DNA of 64,000 nt from Romanomermis culicivorax (lineage: Eukaryota > Nematoda > Enoplea > Mermithida > Mermithidae): assembly GCA_963922205.1 (NCBI GenBank), contig CAWUHX010000096.1, positions 682,001 through 746,000 on the forward strand. The letters run 5' to 3'. The position numbers and the translations under genes are program-made. Below are positions 31,283 through 42,209 of this stretch, piece by piece. The notes beneath the pieces are model-generated. The model worked only from the letters and a program-made list of their open reading frames with translations. It did no database searches and was not told the origin of the DNA. Within the stretch, counting starts at the first letter, position 1; each line of letters starts with the position of its first letter.

Positions 31283-33380
31283 AGAAAAAAAAAATCTAAA
31301 TTTGGAGGCCTAGAATTGCAAACTTTTGTTATTTTTCTGTTGATTAGAATTTCGCGTAGGAGAAAAATGCATGGCAAAAAATTAGAATTTTTATTCGCTA
31401 ATTAAAGTGTTATTTGGGTTGTAATAAAAAAACGTGGCGATTTTGAATTTTCGATCCACAAGTACAACTTTCCTATAACAATCGGGTCGAAAAATTTGGC
31501 CCATTCTGCGCAAGAAAAAATGCATGAAGACAAAAAATTAGAAATTTTATTCGCTAATTAAAGTGTTATTTGGGTTCTAAAAAAACGTGGCGATTTTATT
31601 TTGAAATTTCGGTCATTTTCAGCGATTTCCGTAAATTTTTTTAGAATTCTAAAGAAAAATTTGATAATTTTGAAAAAAATGTGCAATACCTTTTTCCAAA
31701 TTTTGGACCGAAATTTCGCGATTTTGAAAGATTTTCTCAGTCTTTAGCAGCATTTTGGTGCACTTTTTTGGAAAAATCTTGAAATTTTCAAAGATTTTCC
31801 GTATTTTTTCCAAATTTTGCTAAATTTTTTTTGAATTTTGAGCGAAATTTTTCGAGAAAATTTCAGTAATGAAAAATTTCCTTCAAAATTTGACAGCGTT
31901 TTTTATGAATTTTATATTATTATTTAGAAATTTCAGTCGATGCATTAGAATTTTGAAAAAAAATCAAATATTTAGAAGAAATTTATAGTTTTGGAAAATT
32001 TAAGGATATTTTCTTAGTATTTTTCGGGATTTTTTTTTTTAATTTTGAAGGGTTTTTTTCTTAATTTTGCCGAATTTCTGAACATATTTTTAGGGAAATC
32101 TATAATGTAAGTAGGATTTTCTCTAAATTTTGGAAAATTTATCAAAATATCAATGGTTTTTTTTAATTTTGGAGCATTTTCTGCAAATTTTGTAGAAAAA
32201 AATTTTTATAATTTTTAAGCTTTTTTTCCAATTTTGATAGATTTTTCGGAATGTTTGAAAATTTTGACGAAAAATTTCAAGTAATTTTCCGAAATTCTCG
32301 ACGATAATTCTACAATTTTCAAGGATTATTTTATAATTTTGCAGCGTTTTTCCTGAATTTTGTTGAATTTTTTGCACTTTTTTCGAGAAAAAGTCGCAAT
32401 TTTTGAATTTTTAATGAATTTTTTTCAATTTTCAGTAATTCTGTAGAATTTTTGACACAAATTTTAAAATCTTGACAGTTTTTAAAGAATTTGGCAGCGT
32501 TTTCAGTGAATTATTTTAAGTTTTTGAGGACTTTTCGCGAAACTTTTCAAAGATTTTTCATAAATTCCTGAAAATTTTTCGAGATTTTGATGTGGATTTT
32601 TAGAATTTTAAAAAATTTTGAGTATTTTTGCATAATTTTATACAAAAGCTTTTCGATCTGATCATTTTTGAAAATTTTTAATTCTCCTAGAATTCGAGAC
32701 AAAGTTTCACAATTTTGAAATATTTTTTCTGAAACTTGGCAGCGTTTTTTGTAGAAATTTTGAGCACTTTTTTAAGGAATAATTCTAGAATTTTCGACGA
32801 TTTTTTTCAAATTTGGCAAAAATTTATCAAAATTTCAAAAGATTTTTTTTCAAATTTTGGAGCCTTTTTCTGAATTTTGTTGAAAAATTTTAAAATTTTA
32901 GTCAACTTTTCTAGAATTTTTCAGAAAAAAAGTTTTATATTTTTGAAATCGTTTTTAATTTTGTAGAATTTTTGAACACTTTTTCAAGTAATAATTCTAG
33001 AATTTTTGAAGATTTTTCTCGAATTTGGCGAAAAAATTTCAAAATTTTAGTGGGTTTTTTCGAATTTGGGACAATTTTGTTGGAAAAATTTAAAATTTCA
33101 GTTTGGTTTTCCAGAATTTTTTAACGGAAATTTTGAATTTTTTTCCAAATTTTGTGCAATTTTTGAACACCTTTTTTGAGTAAAAATTCTAGAATTTTTG
33201 ATTTTTCCCAAATTTTGTAAAATTTGTCAAAATTTTAATGAATTTTTTTGGAATTTTGAACCATTTTTTGGAAATGTTGCCGAAAAATTTTTAAATTTTA
33301 GTGAACTTTTGCAGAATTTTTCAACGAAAATGTTAAAATTTTGAAATTTTTGCCAGAATTCTGTAGAATTTTTTTTCCAG
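31283..33380 (+). repeat. 3' UTR 8b, satellite junction and third intron-5 segment
   Basis: 3' UTR with about one satellite monomer, then from 31599 the third copy of the intron-5 sequence (1782 bp) ending TTTTTTCCAG. Confidence 0.75.
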
Positions 33381-33531
33381 GATTACCTCTTCCATCTATT
33401 GACCGGCTATCAAGAAGCCCCGGCCGGCATCGAACTCGGTCCCGGTCAGGCCTACAACCCCTATTTTCCGAACGGTAGCGTTTTATCTATGGCCCAACAA
33501 TTGTACGACGATATGTTAGAATATGAAGATG
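33381..33531 (+). CDS. CYC1: CYC1 exon 6c (duplicate)
   Basis: Identical to 6a and 6b over all 151 bp. Splice sites are intact. Confidence 0.9.
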
Positions 33532-36500
33532 GTAAAAAATTTTTTTTGTAGTTTTTATACTTTTTTGTATTTTTGTATTTTTTTATTTGAAAATAGTAAA
33601 AAAAATCTGCAATTTTTTGTATTTTTCTCCTTTTTTATTTTTTATTTTTCACAAAGATGAACTATTTTTGTAGTTCTTCTTTTTTTTGTGGGGCTGGAAA
33701 AGACTATTTATTGTCGTTTTTTGTATTTTTTTCAATGTTTTTTCTTTATTCCAATTTTTTGAAGATTAAACTTTTTGTGGTTTTTTGTACTTTTTTGTAT
33801 TTTTCGCTTTTTTCTCTTTCATTTTATTTTTATGGAGATGTTAAAAACAAGTTTTTGCTGTTTTTTGTACTTTTGGTTTTTCTCATTTTTTCTTTATTTC
33901 AATTTTTTTTGAAAATGGTAAAAAAACATTTTTTGTACTTTTTTGCATATTTCGCCTTTTTTGTTTTTTTTCTTTTGTTTTTTATTTTTATATAAATGTT
34001 AAGAACGATTTTTTGCTCATTTTTGCACTTTTTTTGTGTTTTTCTCCTTTTTTTCTTCTTTACTTATGAAGGTGTCAAAAACTATTTTTTTGCAGGCTTT
34101 TCGTACTTTTGTTGTGTTTTTTTTTTCAAAAATGGTAAAAATCCATTCTTTGTGGTTTTTTGTACTTTTTTGTATTTTTTCTTTTCTTTTTTCTTACTTT
34201 TGTGAAGATGTTAAAAACTATTTTTGCTGTTTTTGAACTTTTTGTGTTTTTCTACCTTTTTCTTTTTTTTTATTTTTTGTGAGTATGGTAAAAAGCTATT
34301 TTTTTTTACTTTTTTGTATTTATTCTTTTCTGTTTTTATGGAAATGGTATAAAAACTATTTTTTGTAGTTTTTTGTTTGTTTTCTTTTCTCTTTTATTTT
34401 TTATGGAGATTTTAAAAACTAATTTTCGCACTTTTTTGTACTGTTTCTTTTTTTCTTTATTTCAATTTTTTATGAAGATGGTAACATTCATTTTTTCAGT
34501 TTTTTATACTTTTTTGTATTTTTCTCTTTTTTTATTTTTTATTTTTCGTAAAGATTAGCGATTTTTGTAGTTTTTTGTGCTTTTCTTTATTTTTTTGCTT
34601 TTTCTTCTATTTTTTGTGGGGCTGGAAAAGACTATTTTTTGTCGTTTTTTGTATTTTTTTCTTTATTCCAATTTTTTGAAGATTAATCTTTTTGTGGTTT
34701 TTTGTACTTTTTTGTATTTTTCGCTTTTTTTTTGTTTCAATTTTTTGAAAATAGTAAAAACCATTTTTTGTATTTTTCTATTTTTTTCTTTTTTGTTTTA
34801 TTTTTATGGAAATGTTAAAAACGATTTTTTGCTGGTTTTTGTACTTTTTCGTGTTTTTCTCCTTTCTTCCTTTTTTTTGTTTATGAAGGTGTCAAAAATT
34901 ATTTTTTTGCAGGCTTTTTGTACTTTTGTTGTGTTTTTTTTCAAAAATGGTAAAAAACCATTCTTAGTGGTTTTTTGTATTTTTTTCTTTTCTTTTTTTT
35001 ACTTTTGTGAAGATGTTAAAAACTATTATTGCTGTTTTTGAACTTTTTGTGTTTTTCTCCCTTTTTCTTTTTTTTTATTTTTGCGAGTATGGTAAAAAAC
35101 TATTTTTTGTAATTTTTAATGTTTTTCTAATTTTTTTGACCAATTTTTCGTACTTTTATGTTTCTTTCTTTTTTTGTAGTTTTTTACTTGTATTTTTCTT
35201 TACTTTTTACGGTGCTCGTAAAACTATTTTCTGTAATGTTTTTTAGTTTTTTCTTTTCTTTTTTATTTTTGTGATTTTCTGCATTTTTTGTTTTTTTAAT
35301 GGATACAGTAAACACTTTATTGGAATTTTTCGAGGATGGTAAAATTTTTTCTTTTGTACTTTTTTGCATTTTTCTTTTTTTGTCTTGGTCATTTTTTTAC
35401 CAAAATGATAAGCGATTTTCGTATTTTTTTACTTTTTTAGTATTTTTCTTCTTTTTGTTTTTTTTCTATTTTTCTGAGGATAGTGAAAACTGTTTTTCGC
35501 AACTTTCTGTATTTTTTTGTAGTTTTTTTCTCTCTTCTCTATTTACGGAGATAGTAGAAAACATTTTTTGTGTATTTTTTCGAAAATGGTAAAAAACTTA
35601 TTTTTCTTTTTTTTTATGAAGATGAATGATGAAAACTATTCTTTTGTTTCTTTTTTTATTCGTTTTTTGTACTTTTTAGTATTTTTTCTTTTTTTCCCTT
35701 TTTTTGTGGATATGTGCAGTTTTTTGTGTTTTTCTCTTTTTTCTTTTCTTTTCTTCTTTTTTCTTCAGTTTTCTTTTATTTTTAGTGTAGTTGGTTAAAA
35801 AAACTTTTTTGCAATTCTCTTCTTCCTTTTCCTTTTTATTTTTTGTGAAAATTGTAGAAAAATTTTGTAGTTTTTTTCCCTTTTCTTTGTTTTCTATTTT
35901 ATTTTTTATGGAGATTGTGAAAAAACTTTTTTTGTATTTTTTCTTTTCTTTTGTTTTTTCATTTTCTGTGAGGATGGTAAAAAGTTTTTTTTGTGGTTTT
36001 TGTTTTTTTTTGTATTTTTCTCATTTTTTCTCTTCATTTCAATTTTTTGTTTTTTTGGAAATAGTTAAATTTTTGTATTGTCTCGTTTTTTTCTTTTCTT
36101 TTCTATTTTTATGGAGATGCTAAAAAGTTTTTCTTGTAATTTTTGTACATTTTTCTCCTTATTTCTCTCATTCATTTTTTAATAAGATGATAAGCTATTT
36201 TTGTATTTTTTACTCTTTTTATATTTTTTTCTTTATCTTTTATTTTTTCGGAGGATGGTGAAAACTGTTTTTTTATAATTTTTTGTATTTTTTATAGTTT
36301 TCCTTTTTTCTTCTCTTTTTTGTGGAGATGGTAAAAAAAGCTTTTTTTGTAGCTTTCCCTGCTTTTTTTGTATTTTTTCTTTTTTATATTTTATGGAGAT
36401 GTTATTTTCTAGGGTTTTTCGTATTTTTTTTCTCTTTTTCCCGTTTCTTTTCTTTTTTTTTGTTTTTGTGAAACTATTTTTTACACTTTTTTGTGTTTTG

Positions 36501-37955
36501 TATTTTTCTTTTTTCTTCATTTATGCATATGATAAAAACTATTTTTTTACTTTTTTGTATTTTTTCTTCTCTTTGCTTAGAAAGCTTTTCTTAGTTTTTG
36601 TGTTCTTTGTATTTTTCTTTTCTTTTTTATGCAGCTAGTGCAGACTGTTTTTTTGTAGTTTTTTTGTATTTTCCTTTTATTTTTATGGAATGGTAAAACA
36701 GTATTTTTAAAACTTTTTTGTATTTTTTCTTATTTTATAAATTTTTTGTACTTTTTTATAGTTTCTATACTTTTCTTTTCTTTATTTATGGTGCTTTTTT
36801 TAGTTTTTTCTTCTATACTTTTTTGTAGTTTTTATGACATTTGTATTTTACTTTTCTTTTTTATGGAGCTAGTAGAAACTATTTTCTGTAGTTTTTTCCA
36901 CTTTTTCTATATTTCTTGTTTTGTTTTTATGGGGATGGTAAAGACACTATTTTTTGTATTTCTGTATTTTTTTTCTTTTAGTTGTTTTTTAAACTTTTTT
37001 GTAGTTTTTTTTTATTTTTGTATTTTTTACTCTCTTTATATTTTTTTTTATTTATCTTTTATTTTTTCTGAGGATGGTGAAAACTGTTTTTTTTATAATT
37101 TTTTGTATTTTTTATAGTTTTCCTTTTTTCTTCTCTTTTTTGTGGAGGTAGTAAAAAACATTTTTTGTGCTTTTTTTGTATTTTTCTTTTTTTATGGAGA
37201 TGGTGAAAAAAGCTTTTTTTTGTAGCTTTCCCTGCTTTTTTTGTATTTTTTCTTCTTTATATTTTATGGAGATGTTATTTTCTAGGGTTTTTCGTATTTT
37301 TTTCCCTTTTTCCCATTTCTTTTCTTTTTTTTTATTTCTGTGAAACTATTTTTTACACTTTTTTGTGTTTTGTATTTTTCTTTTTTTTTCATTTATGCAT
37401 ATGGTAAAAACTATTTTTTTACTTTTTGTATTTTTTCTTCTTTTTGCTTAGAAAGCTTTTTTTAGTTTTTGTGTTCTTTGTATTTTTCTTTTCTTTTTTA
37501 TGCAGCTAGTGCAGACTGTTTTTTTGGTAGTTTTTTTGTGCTTTTCTTTCATTTTTTATGGAATGGTAAAACAGTATTTTTAAAACTTTTTTGTATTTTT
37601 TCTTATTTTAATAGTTTTTTGTACTTTTTTATAGTTTATGTACTTTTCTTTTCTTTATTTATGGTGCTTTTTTTAGTTTTTCTATATTTTTTCTTTTATT
37701 TCATATGGTGATAGATACAGTATTTTTTCTTTTTTTAGTTTTTTTTCTATACTTTTTTGTAGTTTTCTTTTCTTTTTTTATGGAGCTAGTAGAGACTATT
37801 TTTTGTAGTTTTTTCCACTTTTTCTATATTTCTCCTTTTGTTTTTATGGGGATGGTAAAGACACTATTTTTTTGTATTTCTGTTTTTTTTCTTTTAGTTA
37901 TTTTTTATACTTTTTTGTAGTTTTTACTATTTTTGTATTTTTCTTCTTTTTCCAG
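33532..37955 (+). repeat. CYC1 intron 6c: expanded T-rich array
   Basis: Same family as introns 6a and 6b, with an additional internal duplication near 36.3-37.9 kb. It ends CTTTTTCCAG. Confidence 0.75.
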
Positions 37956-38056
37956 GAACACCAGCCACCCAGAGCCAAATGGCCAAAGATGTGTCCACTT
38001 TTTTGACATACCTGGCCAGACCGGAAATGCCCAATTTTAAAAGATACGCGCTCAAG
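37956..38056 (+). CDS. CYC1: CYC1 exon 7c (duplicate, Asp to Asn)
   Basis: Three differences from 7a: two silent (GCG to GCC, ACT to ACC) and one missense, GAT to AAT, giving MPNFKRYALK where the others have [10 protein letters not shown]. Splice sites are intact. Confidence 0.9.
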
Positions 38057-40263
38057 GTAAAGTTTTGTATATATTTTTTCTAAAAAATTTAAAAATAATA
38101 AAATATTGAAAAAAAGAGAAAAAACACGAAAAAAACATAGAAAAACAAAAAAATCTAAAAAAATAGAATAACAAAAAACAAGTAAAATGGTGAAGAAAAT
38201 AAAAAAAGAATTATTGGTAAAAAAATAAGAAAATAAAAAATTTTGAAAACATGCAAAATGATAAAAAAAAGAGAAAAAGAACACAAATAAAAAAATAAAA
38301 AATAAAACAACCAAGATGATAAGAAAACAAAAACATGTTAAAGATTCAAAAAAATAGAAAGCATAAAAGCAAAAGAATTAAAATAAAGAAAAACACCATC
38401 AATTAAATACGAAAAAGCAAAAGAGGAAAATATAAAAACTGAAGAATAAAAAAAACAAAGAAGAATTCTAAAAAAGCAAATCGAATACAAAAAAGCAAGA
38501 CAAACATATAAAATTTAAAAAAAAGTAAAAAATTAAGGAAAAAATTAAAATTCTCAAAAACCGAATAAAAAACAAAGTACCAAAATAAAGCAAACAAAAA
38601 ATAAATGAAAAACCTGGAAAAATGCTTTAAAAAATTGAAAACGAAAAAAAAGCTAAACAAAACAAACAACAACAAAAGAAAAAAGATAAAAACACAAAAA
38701 TAAAAACAAGAGTAGAAAGAAAAGGAACAAAAGAAGGAAAATAAACAAAATAGAAAAGAAGGTGAATGAATTAAAACAACAAAAAAAAGAAGAAACAAAA
38801 GGGAGATGAGCAACAAAAAAGAAAACAATGAAAATAAAAAAAGAAACAAAAAAAGAAGGAAATGTAAAGAAAAAACAAAAAAAATAAAGAAAAGAAACAA
38901 AAAGTAGAAAAAACAAAAAAAAATAAAGAAAAGAAACAAAAAGTAGAAAAAACAAGAAAGAAAAGAATGAAAATGAAGCAAAACAATCGTAGAAAGAAAA
39001 AAGTGAAAAAATAATAAAAATAGTCAAAAAATAAAAAAAATCGAGAAAAAAATACTAAAAAATAATAAATGAGACGGCAAAACGCAAAAAAAAGAAAAAG
39101 CAGAATTGAAAATAGAAAAATTCCGGAAACGTAGAAATAATACAGAACAAAAAAAATCGAACATATAAAAGTGAGAGAAAACAATAAAAATGCTGTAAAA
39201 AAGAACAAACAAAACAAGAAAACACAAAAATAATGAAAAGCTTCAAGAAACAAAGGAAAGCACAATTTAAAAACGCAAAAATATAGAAACAAATAAAGAA
39301 ATAAAATAAAAAAATCTAAAAAATGAAAAAAGCCAAAAAAAATTATAAAAAACAAGGAAAAACGCTTAAAAAAGAAAGAAAATCATAGTTTAAAAATGTA
39401 AAATTCAGAAATAAAAAAGAAAATAAAAATAGTACAAAAAAATCTAAAAAATAGAAAAAGTCAAAAAATAGTAACTAACAAGGAAGAAATATAAACAAAG
39501 TCATGAAAAACAAAGAAAGACACTTTAAAAAAGAAAGAAAACCACAATAAGGATAAATTCAGAAAATAAAAAATGGAAATAAAATTAATTCAAAAACGAA
39601 AAATCTAAGAAATGAAAAAGTCTAAAAATATATTTTCAAAAGAAAGAAAACGTTTAAAATCCCACAATTTTAAAAACGGAAAAATTCAGAAACAAACAAG
39701 AAAATGAAAAAAGCAGAAACAAAAAATCTAAAAAATGATAAAGAACAAGGAAAAACGCAAAAAAAGACGATTTGGAAATGCAAAAATTCAAAAACAAGAA
39801 AAAAAGTAATACAAAAGCAAAAAATCTAACAACTAGAAAAAATCAAAAAAAAATCGAATAAATAATAAAGAATAAGGAAAAATATAAAAAGTAATAAAGA
39901 ACAACGAAAAAAAGAAAAAGATGGAAAAATTCAGAAACAAAAAATAGAAATAAAAAAATACAAAAACAAAAAATCTAAAAATTGAAATAGTAAAAAATAA
40001 AATATGATGAAGAACAAGGAAAGACGCTTTAAAAAAAGAAACCCACAATTCAAAATTGGAAAAATTCAGAAAAGAAAAAATAAAATAATATTATATACAA
40101 AAAAAATTGGAAAAATGGAAAAAGTCAAAAAAAATTAGCAACAAGGAAAAAATATAAAAAAATAATAAACAAGAAAAACGGAAAAAAAGAAAATAAAACA
40201 AAAAAAAAATTGAAAAATAAATATAAAGAAAAATTTTTTCATTTTATTTTTTTATTTTTACAG
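38057..40263 (+). repeat. CYC1 intron 7c: A-rich array
   Basis: Same family as introns 7a and 7b (2207 bp). It ends TATTTTTACAG. Confidence 0.75.
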
Positions 40264-40398
40264 CTCGCTTTTATGTCTCTACCAGTCGGTTTCGTTTTGC
40301 TCTACTTGAAACGTTTCATTTGGACGACTTGGAAATCGCAAAAAGTCGTTTTCAGGCCCGTAAAAGGCCGCGAAGAATGGCGAGCCCCTCGGCGTTGA
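40264..40398 (+). CDS. CYC1: CYC1 exon 8c (duplicate, distal 3' end)
   Basis: Identical to 8a. The TGA is at 40396-40398, and AATAAA at 40538-40543 downstream is a good poly(A) signal. Confidence 0.9.
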   Translation, partial: LAFMSLPVGFVLLYLKRFIWTTWKSQKVVFRPVKGREEWRAPRR

Positions 40399-40449
40399 AG
40401 AAAAAAAAATCTAAATTTGGAGGCCTAGAATTGCAAAATTTTGTTACTT

Positions 40450-41965
40450 TTCTGTTGATTAGAATTTCGCGTAGGAGGAAAATGCATGGCAAAAAATTAG
40501 AATTTTTATTCGCTAATTAATGTGTTATTTGGGTTGTAATAAAAAAACGTGGCGATTTTGAATTTTCGATCCGCAAGTACAACTTTCCTATAACAATCGG
40601 GTCGAGAAATTTGGCCTATTTTGCGCAAAAAAAAGTGCATGACGACAAGAAATTTGAATATTTAATCGCTGATTTCAACGTTTTTGGGTTCTGATGGGAA
40701 AAGTGGCGATTTTGAATTCCGATCCGCAAGTAAATTTTTCCTGTAACAATCGGGTCGAAAAATTTGGCCGATTTCGTGCAGGAAAAAATGCATGATGACA
40801 AAAAATTTGAATATTTATCCGCAAATTTGAATATTTTTTGGATTCTTATAACAAATCAGGCGATTTTCTAATTTCGATCCGCAAGTACAATTTTCCCACA
40901 ACAATCGTGTAGAGAAATTTGGCCCATTCTGCGCAATAAAAAATGCATGATGACAAAAAATTGGGATTTTTATCCGCAAATCTGAACGTGTTTGGGTTCT
41001 TATAAGAAACTGGCGATTTTGGAATTTTGATCCGCAAGTATGATTTTCTTATAACAATCGTGTCGTGGAATTGGGTCGATTTTGCGCAACAAAAAATGCA
41101 TGACGACAAAAAATTTTAATATTTAATCGCTAATTTCAACGTTTTTGGATTCTTATAAGAAATGTGGCGATTTTCTAATTTTGATGCGCAAGTAAAACTT
41201 TCCTATGACAATCGTGTTCAGAATTTTAACCAATTCTGCGCAATAAAAAATGCATGATGACAAAAAATTAGAATATTTAGTCGCTAATTTGAACGTTTTT
41301 GGGTTTTTAAAGAAATGTGGCGATTTTCTAATTTTGATGCGCAAGTAAAATTTTCCTATGACAATCGTGTTCAGAATTTTAGCCAATTTGAATGTTTTTG
41401 GGTTCTTATAGGAAACGTGGCAATTTTTAAATTTCGATCCGCAAGTAAAATTTTCTTATAACAATCGTGTAAAGAAAATTGGTCAATTCTGCGCAAACAA
41501 AAACGTACGATGACAAAAAATTGGTATTTTCATCTGCAAATTTGAACGGTTTTTCTGGTTCTAATAGAAAAAAAATCGTGGCGATTCTAAAATTTCGATC
41601 CACAAGTACAATTTTTCTATAACAATCGTGTAGAGAAATTTGGTTTCCGTTGATCAAAATTTCGCGTAGGGAAAAAATGCATGGCAAAAAAAGGAATTTT
41701 TATTCGCAAATTCAAACTTTATTTGAGCTCTAATAAAAAAAACGTGGCGATTTCGAAATTTCGATCCGCAAGTACAATTTTCCTCTAACAATCGTGTCGA
41801 GAAATTTTTTTTCCGTCTTTCTGATTAGAATTTCGCGTAGAAAAAAAACAAAAAAATTAGGATTATTATCCGTAAATTGAAAAAATTTTTGACTTCCAAT
41901 AAAAAAAATATGTGGCGATTTTTCAAATTTGATCCGCAAGTAGAATTTTCCTATAACAATCGTGG
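40450..41965. repeat. 153-bp satellite between convergent CYC1 and SK genes
   Basis: About nine to ten monomers occur, marked by AATGCATGATGACAAAAAAT (near 40481, 40634, 40787, 40939, 41094, 41247, 41500, 41674) and GTGGCGATTTT...GATCCGCAAGTA. The spacing is 152-155 bp in the first six and longer or truncated later. Many monomers contain AATAAA. Single monomers also follow exons 8a and 8b. On the minus strand 153 bp equals 51 codons, so open frames repeat, but stops interrupt them. Confidence 0.85.
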
Positions 41966-41977
41966 TTTTTTTACTGT

Positions 41978-42209
41978 TCAACAATAACGATCGTTTTGGC
42001 GGCAATTTTCCGAACGACGATTGGTCGGTGTTCGCCGTTGATTGTGGTCGAAATTACGCCTCATCGAATCGATTTGATTGGTCAATTTTTCTAAACTTTG
42101 TTGCATACGGTAGATCATGGTGTAGGTGTCGTTTTGGAGTTTGGCCAAGTCGATCAGGGCGTTACCTTGTTCGGCCAATTTTCGTTGATCCCATTTAACT
42201 TTACGGAAT
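41978..42209 (-). CDS. KCNN: SK channel last exon: end of calmodulin-binding domain, coiled coil, stop
   Basis: The acceptor is TTCTTCAG and the exon starts by completing Glu, then FRKVKWDQRKL, AEQGNALIDLAKLQND and a heptad-like stretch QQSLEKLTNQIDSM. It ends RYC plus TGA (41980-41978 on the minus strand). RKL..Q...L.DLAK.Q is the SK signature here. Confidence 0.92.

Larger units (their letters stand above)
23744..31598 (+). repeat. Tandem unit 2 with CYC1 exons 6b-7b-8b
   Basis: This 7.86-kb unit is bounded by TTTTGAAATTTCGG at 23744 and 31599. Compared with unit 1, the intron-5 segment is shorter (2025 against 2613 bp), intron 6 is shorter (2406 against 3001) and intron 7 is longer (2721 against 2159). 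Confidence 0.85.
31599..40398 (+). repeat. Tandem unit 3 with CYC1 exons 6c-7c-8c
   Basis: The last unit continues directly into the 153-bp satellite array, so its right edge is not defined by a junction. I give the end of exon 8c. Intron 6 here is 4424 bp because an ~870-bp block, marked by CTAGGGTTTTTCGTATTTTT at about 36408 and 37280, is duplicated. Confidence 0.8.
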
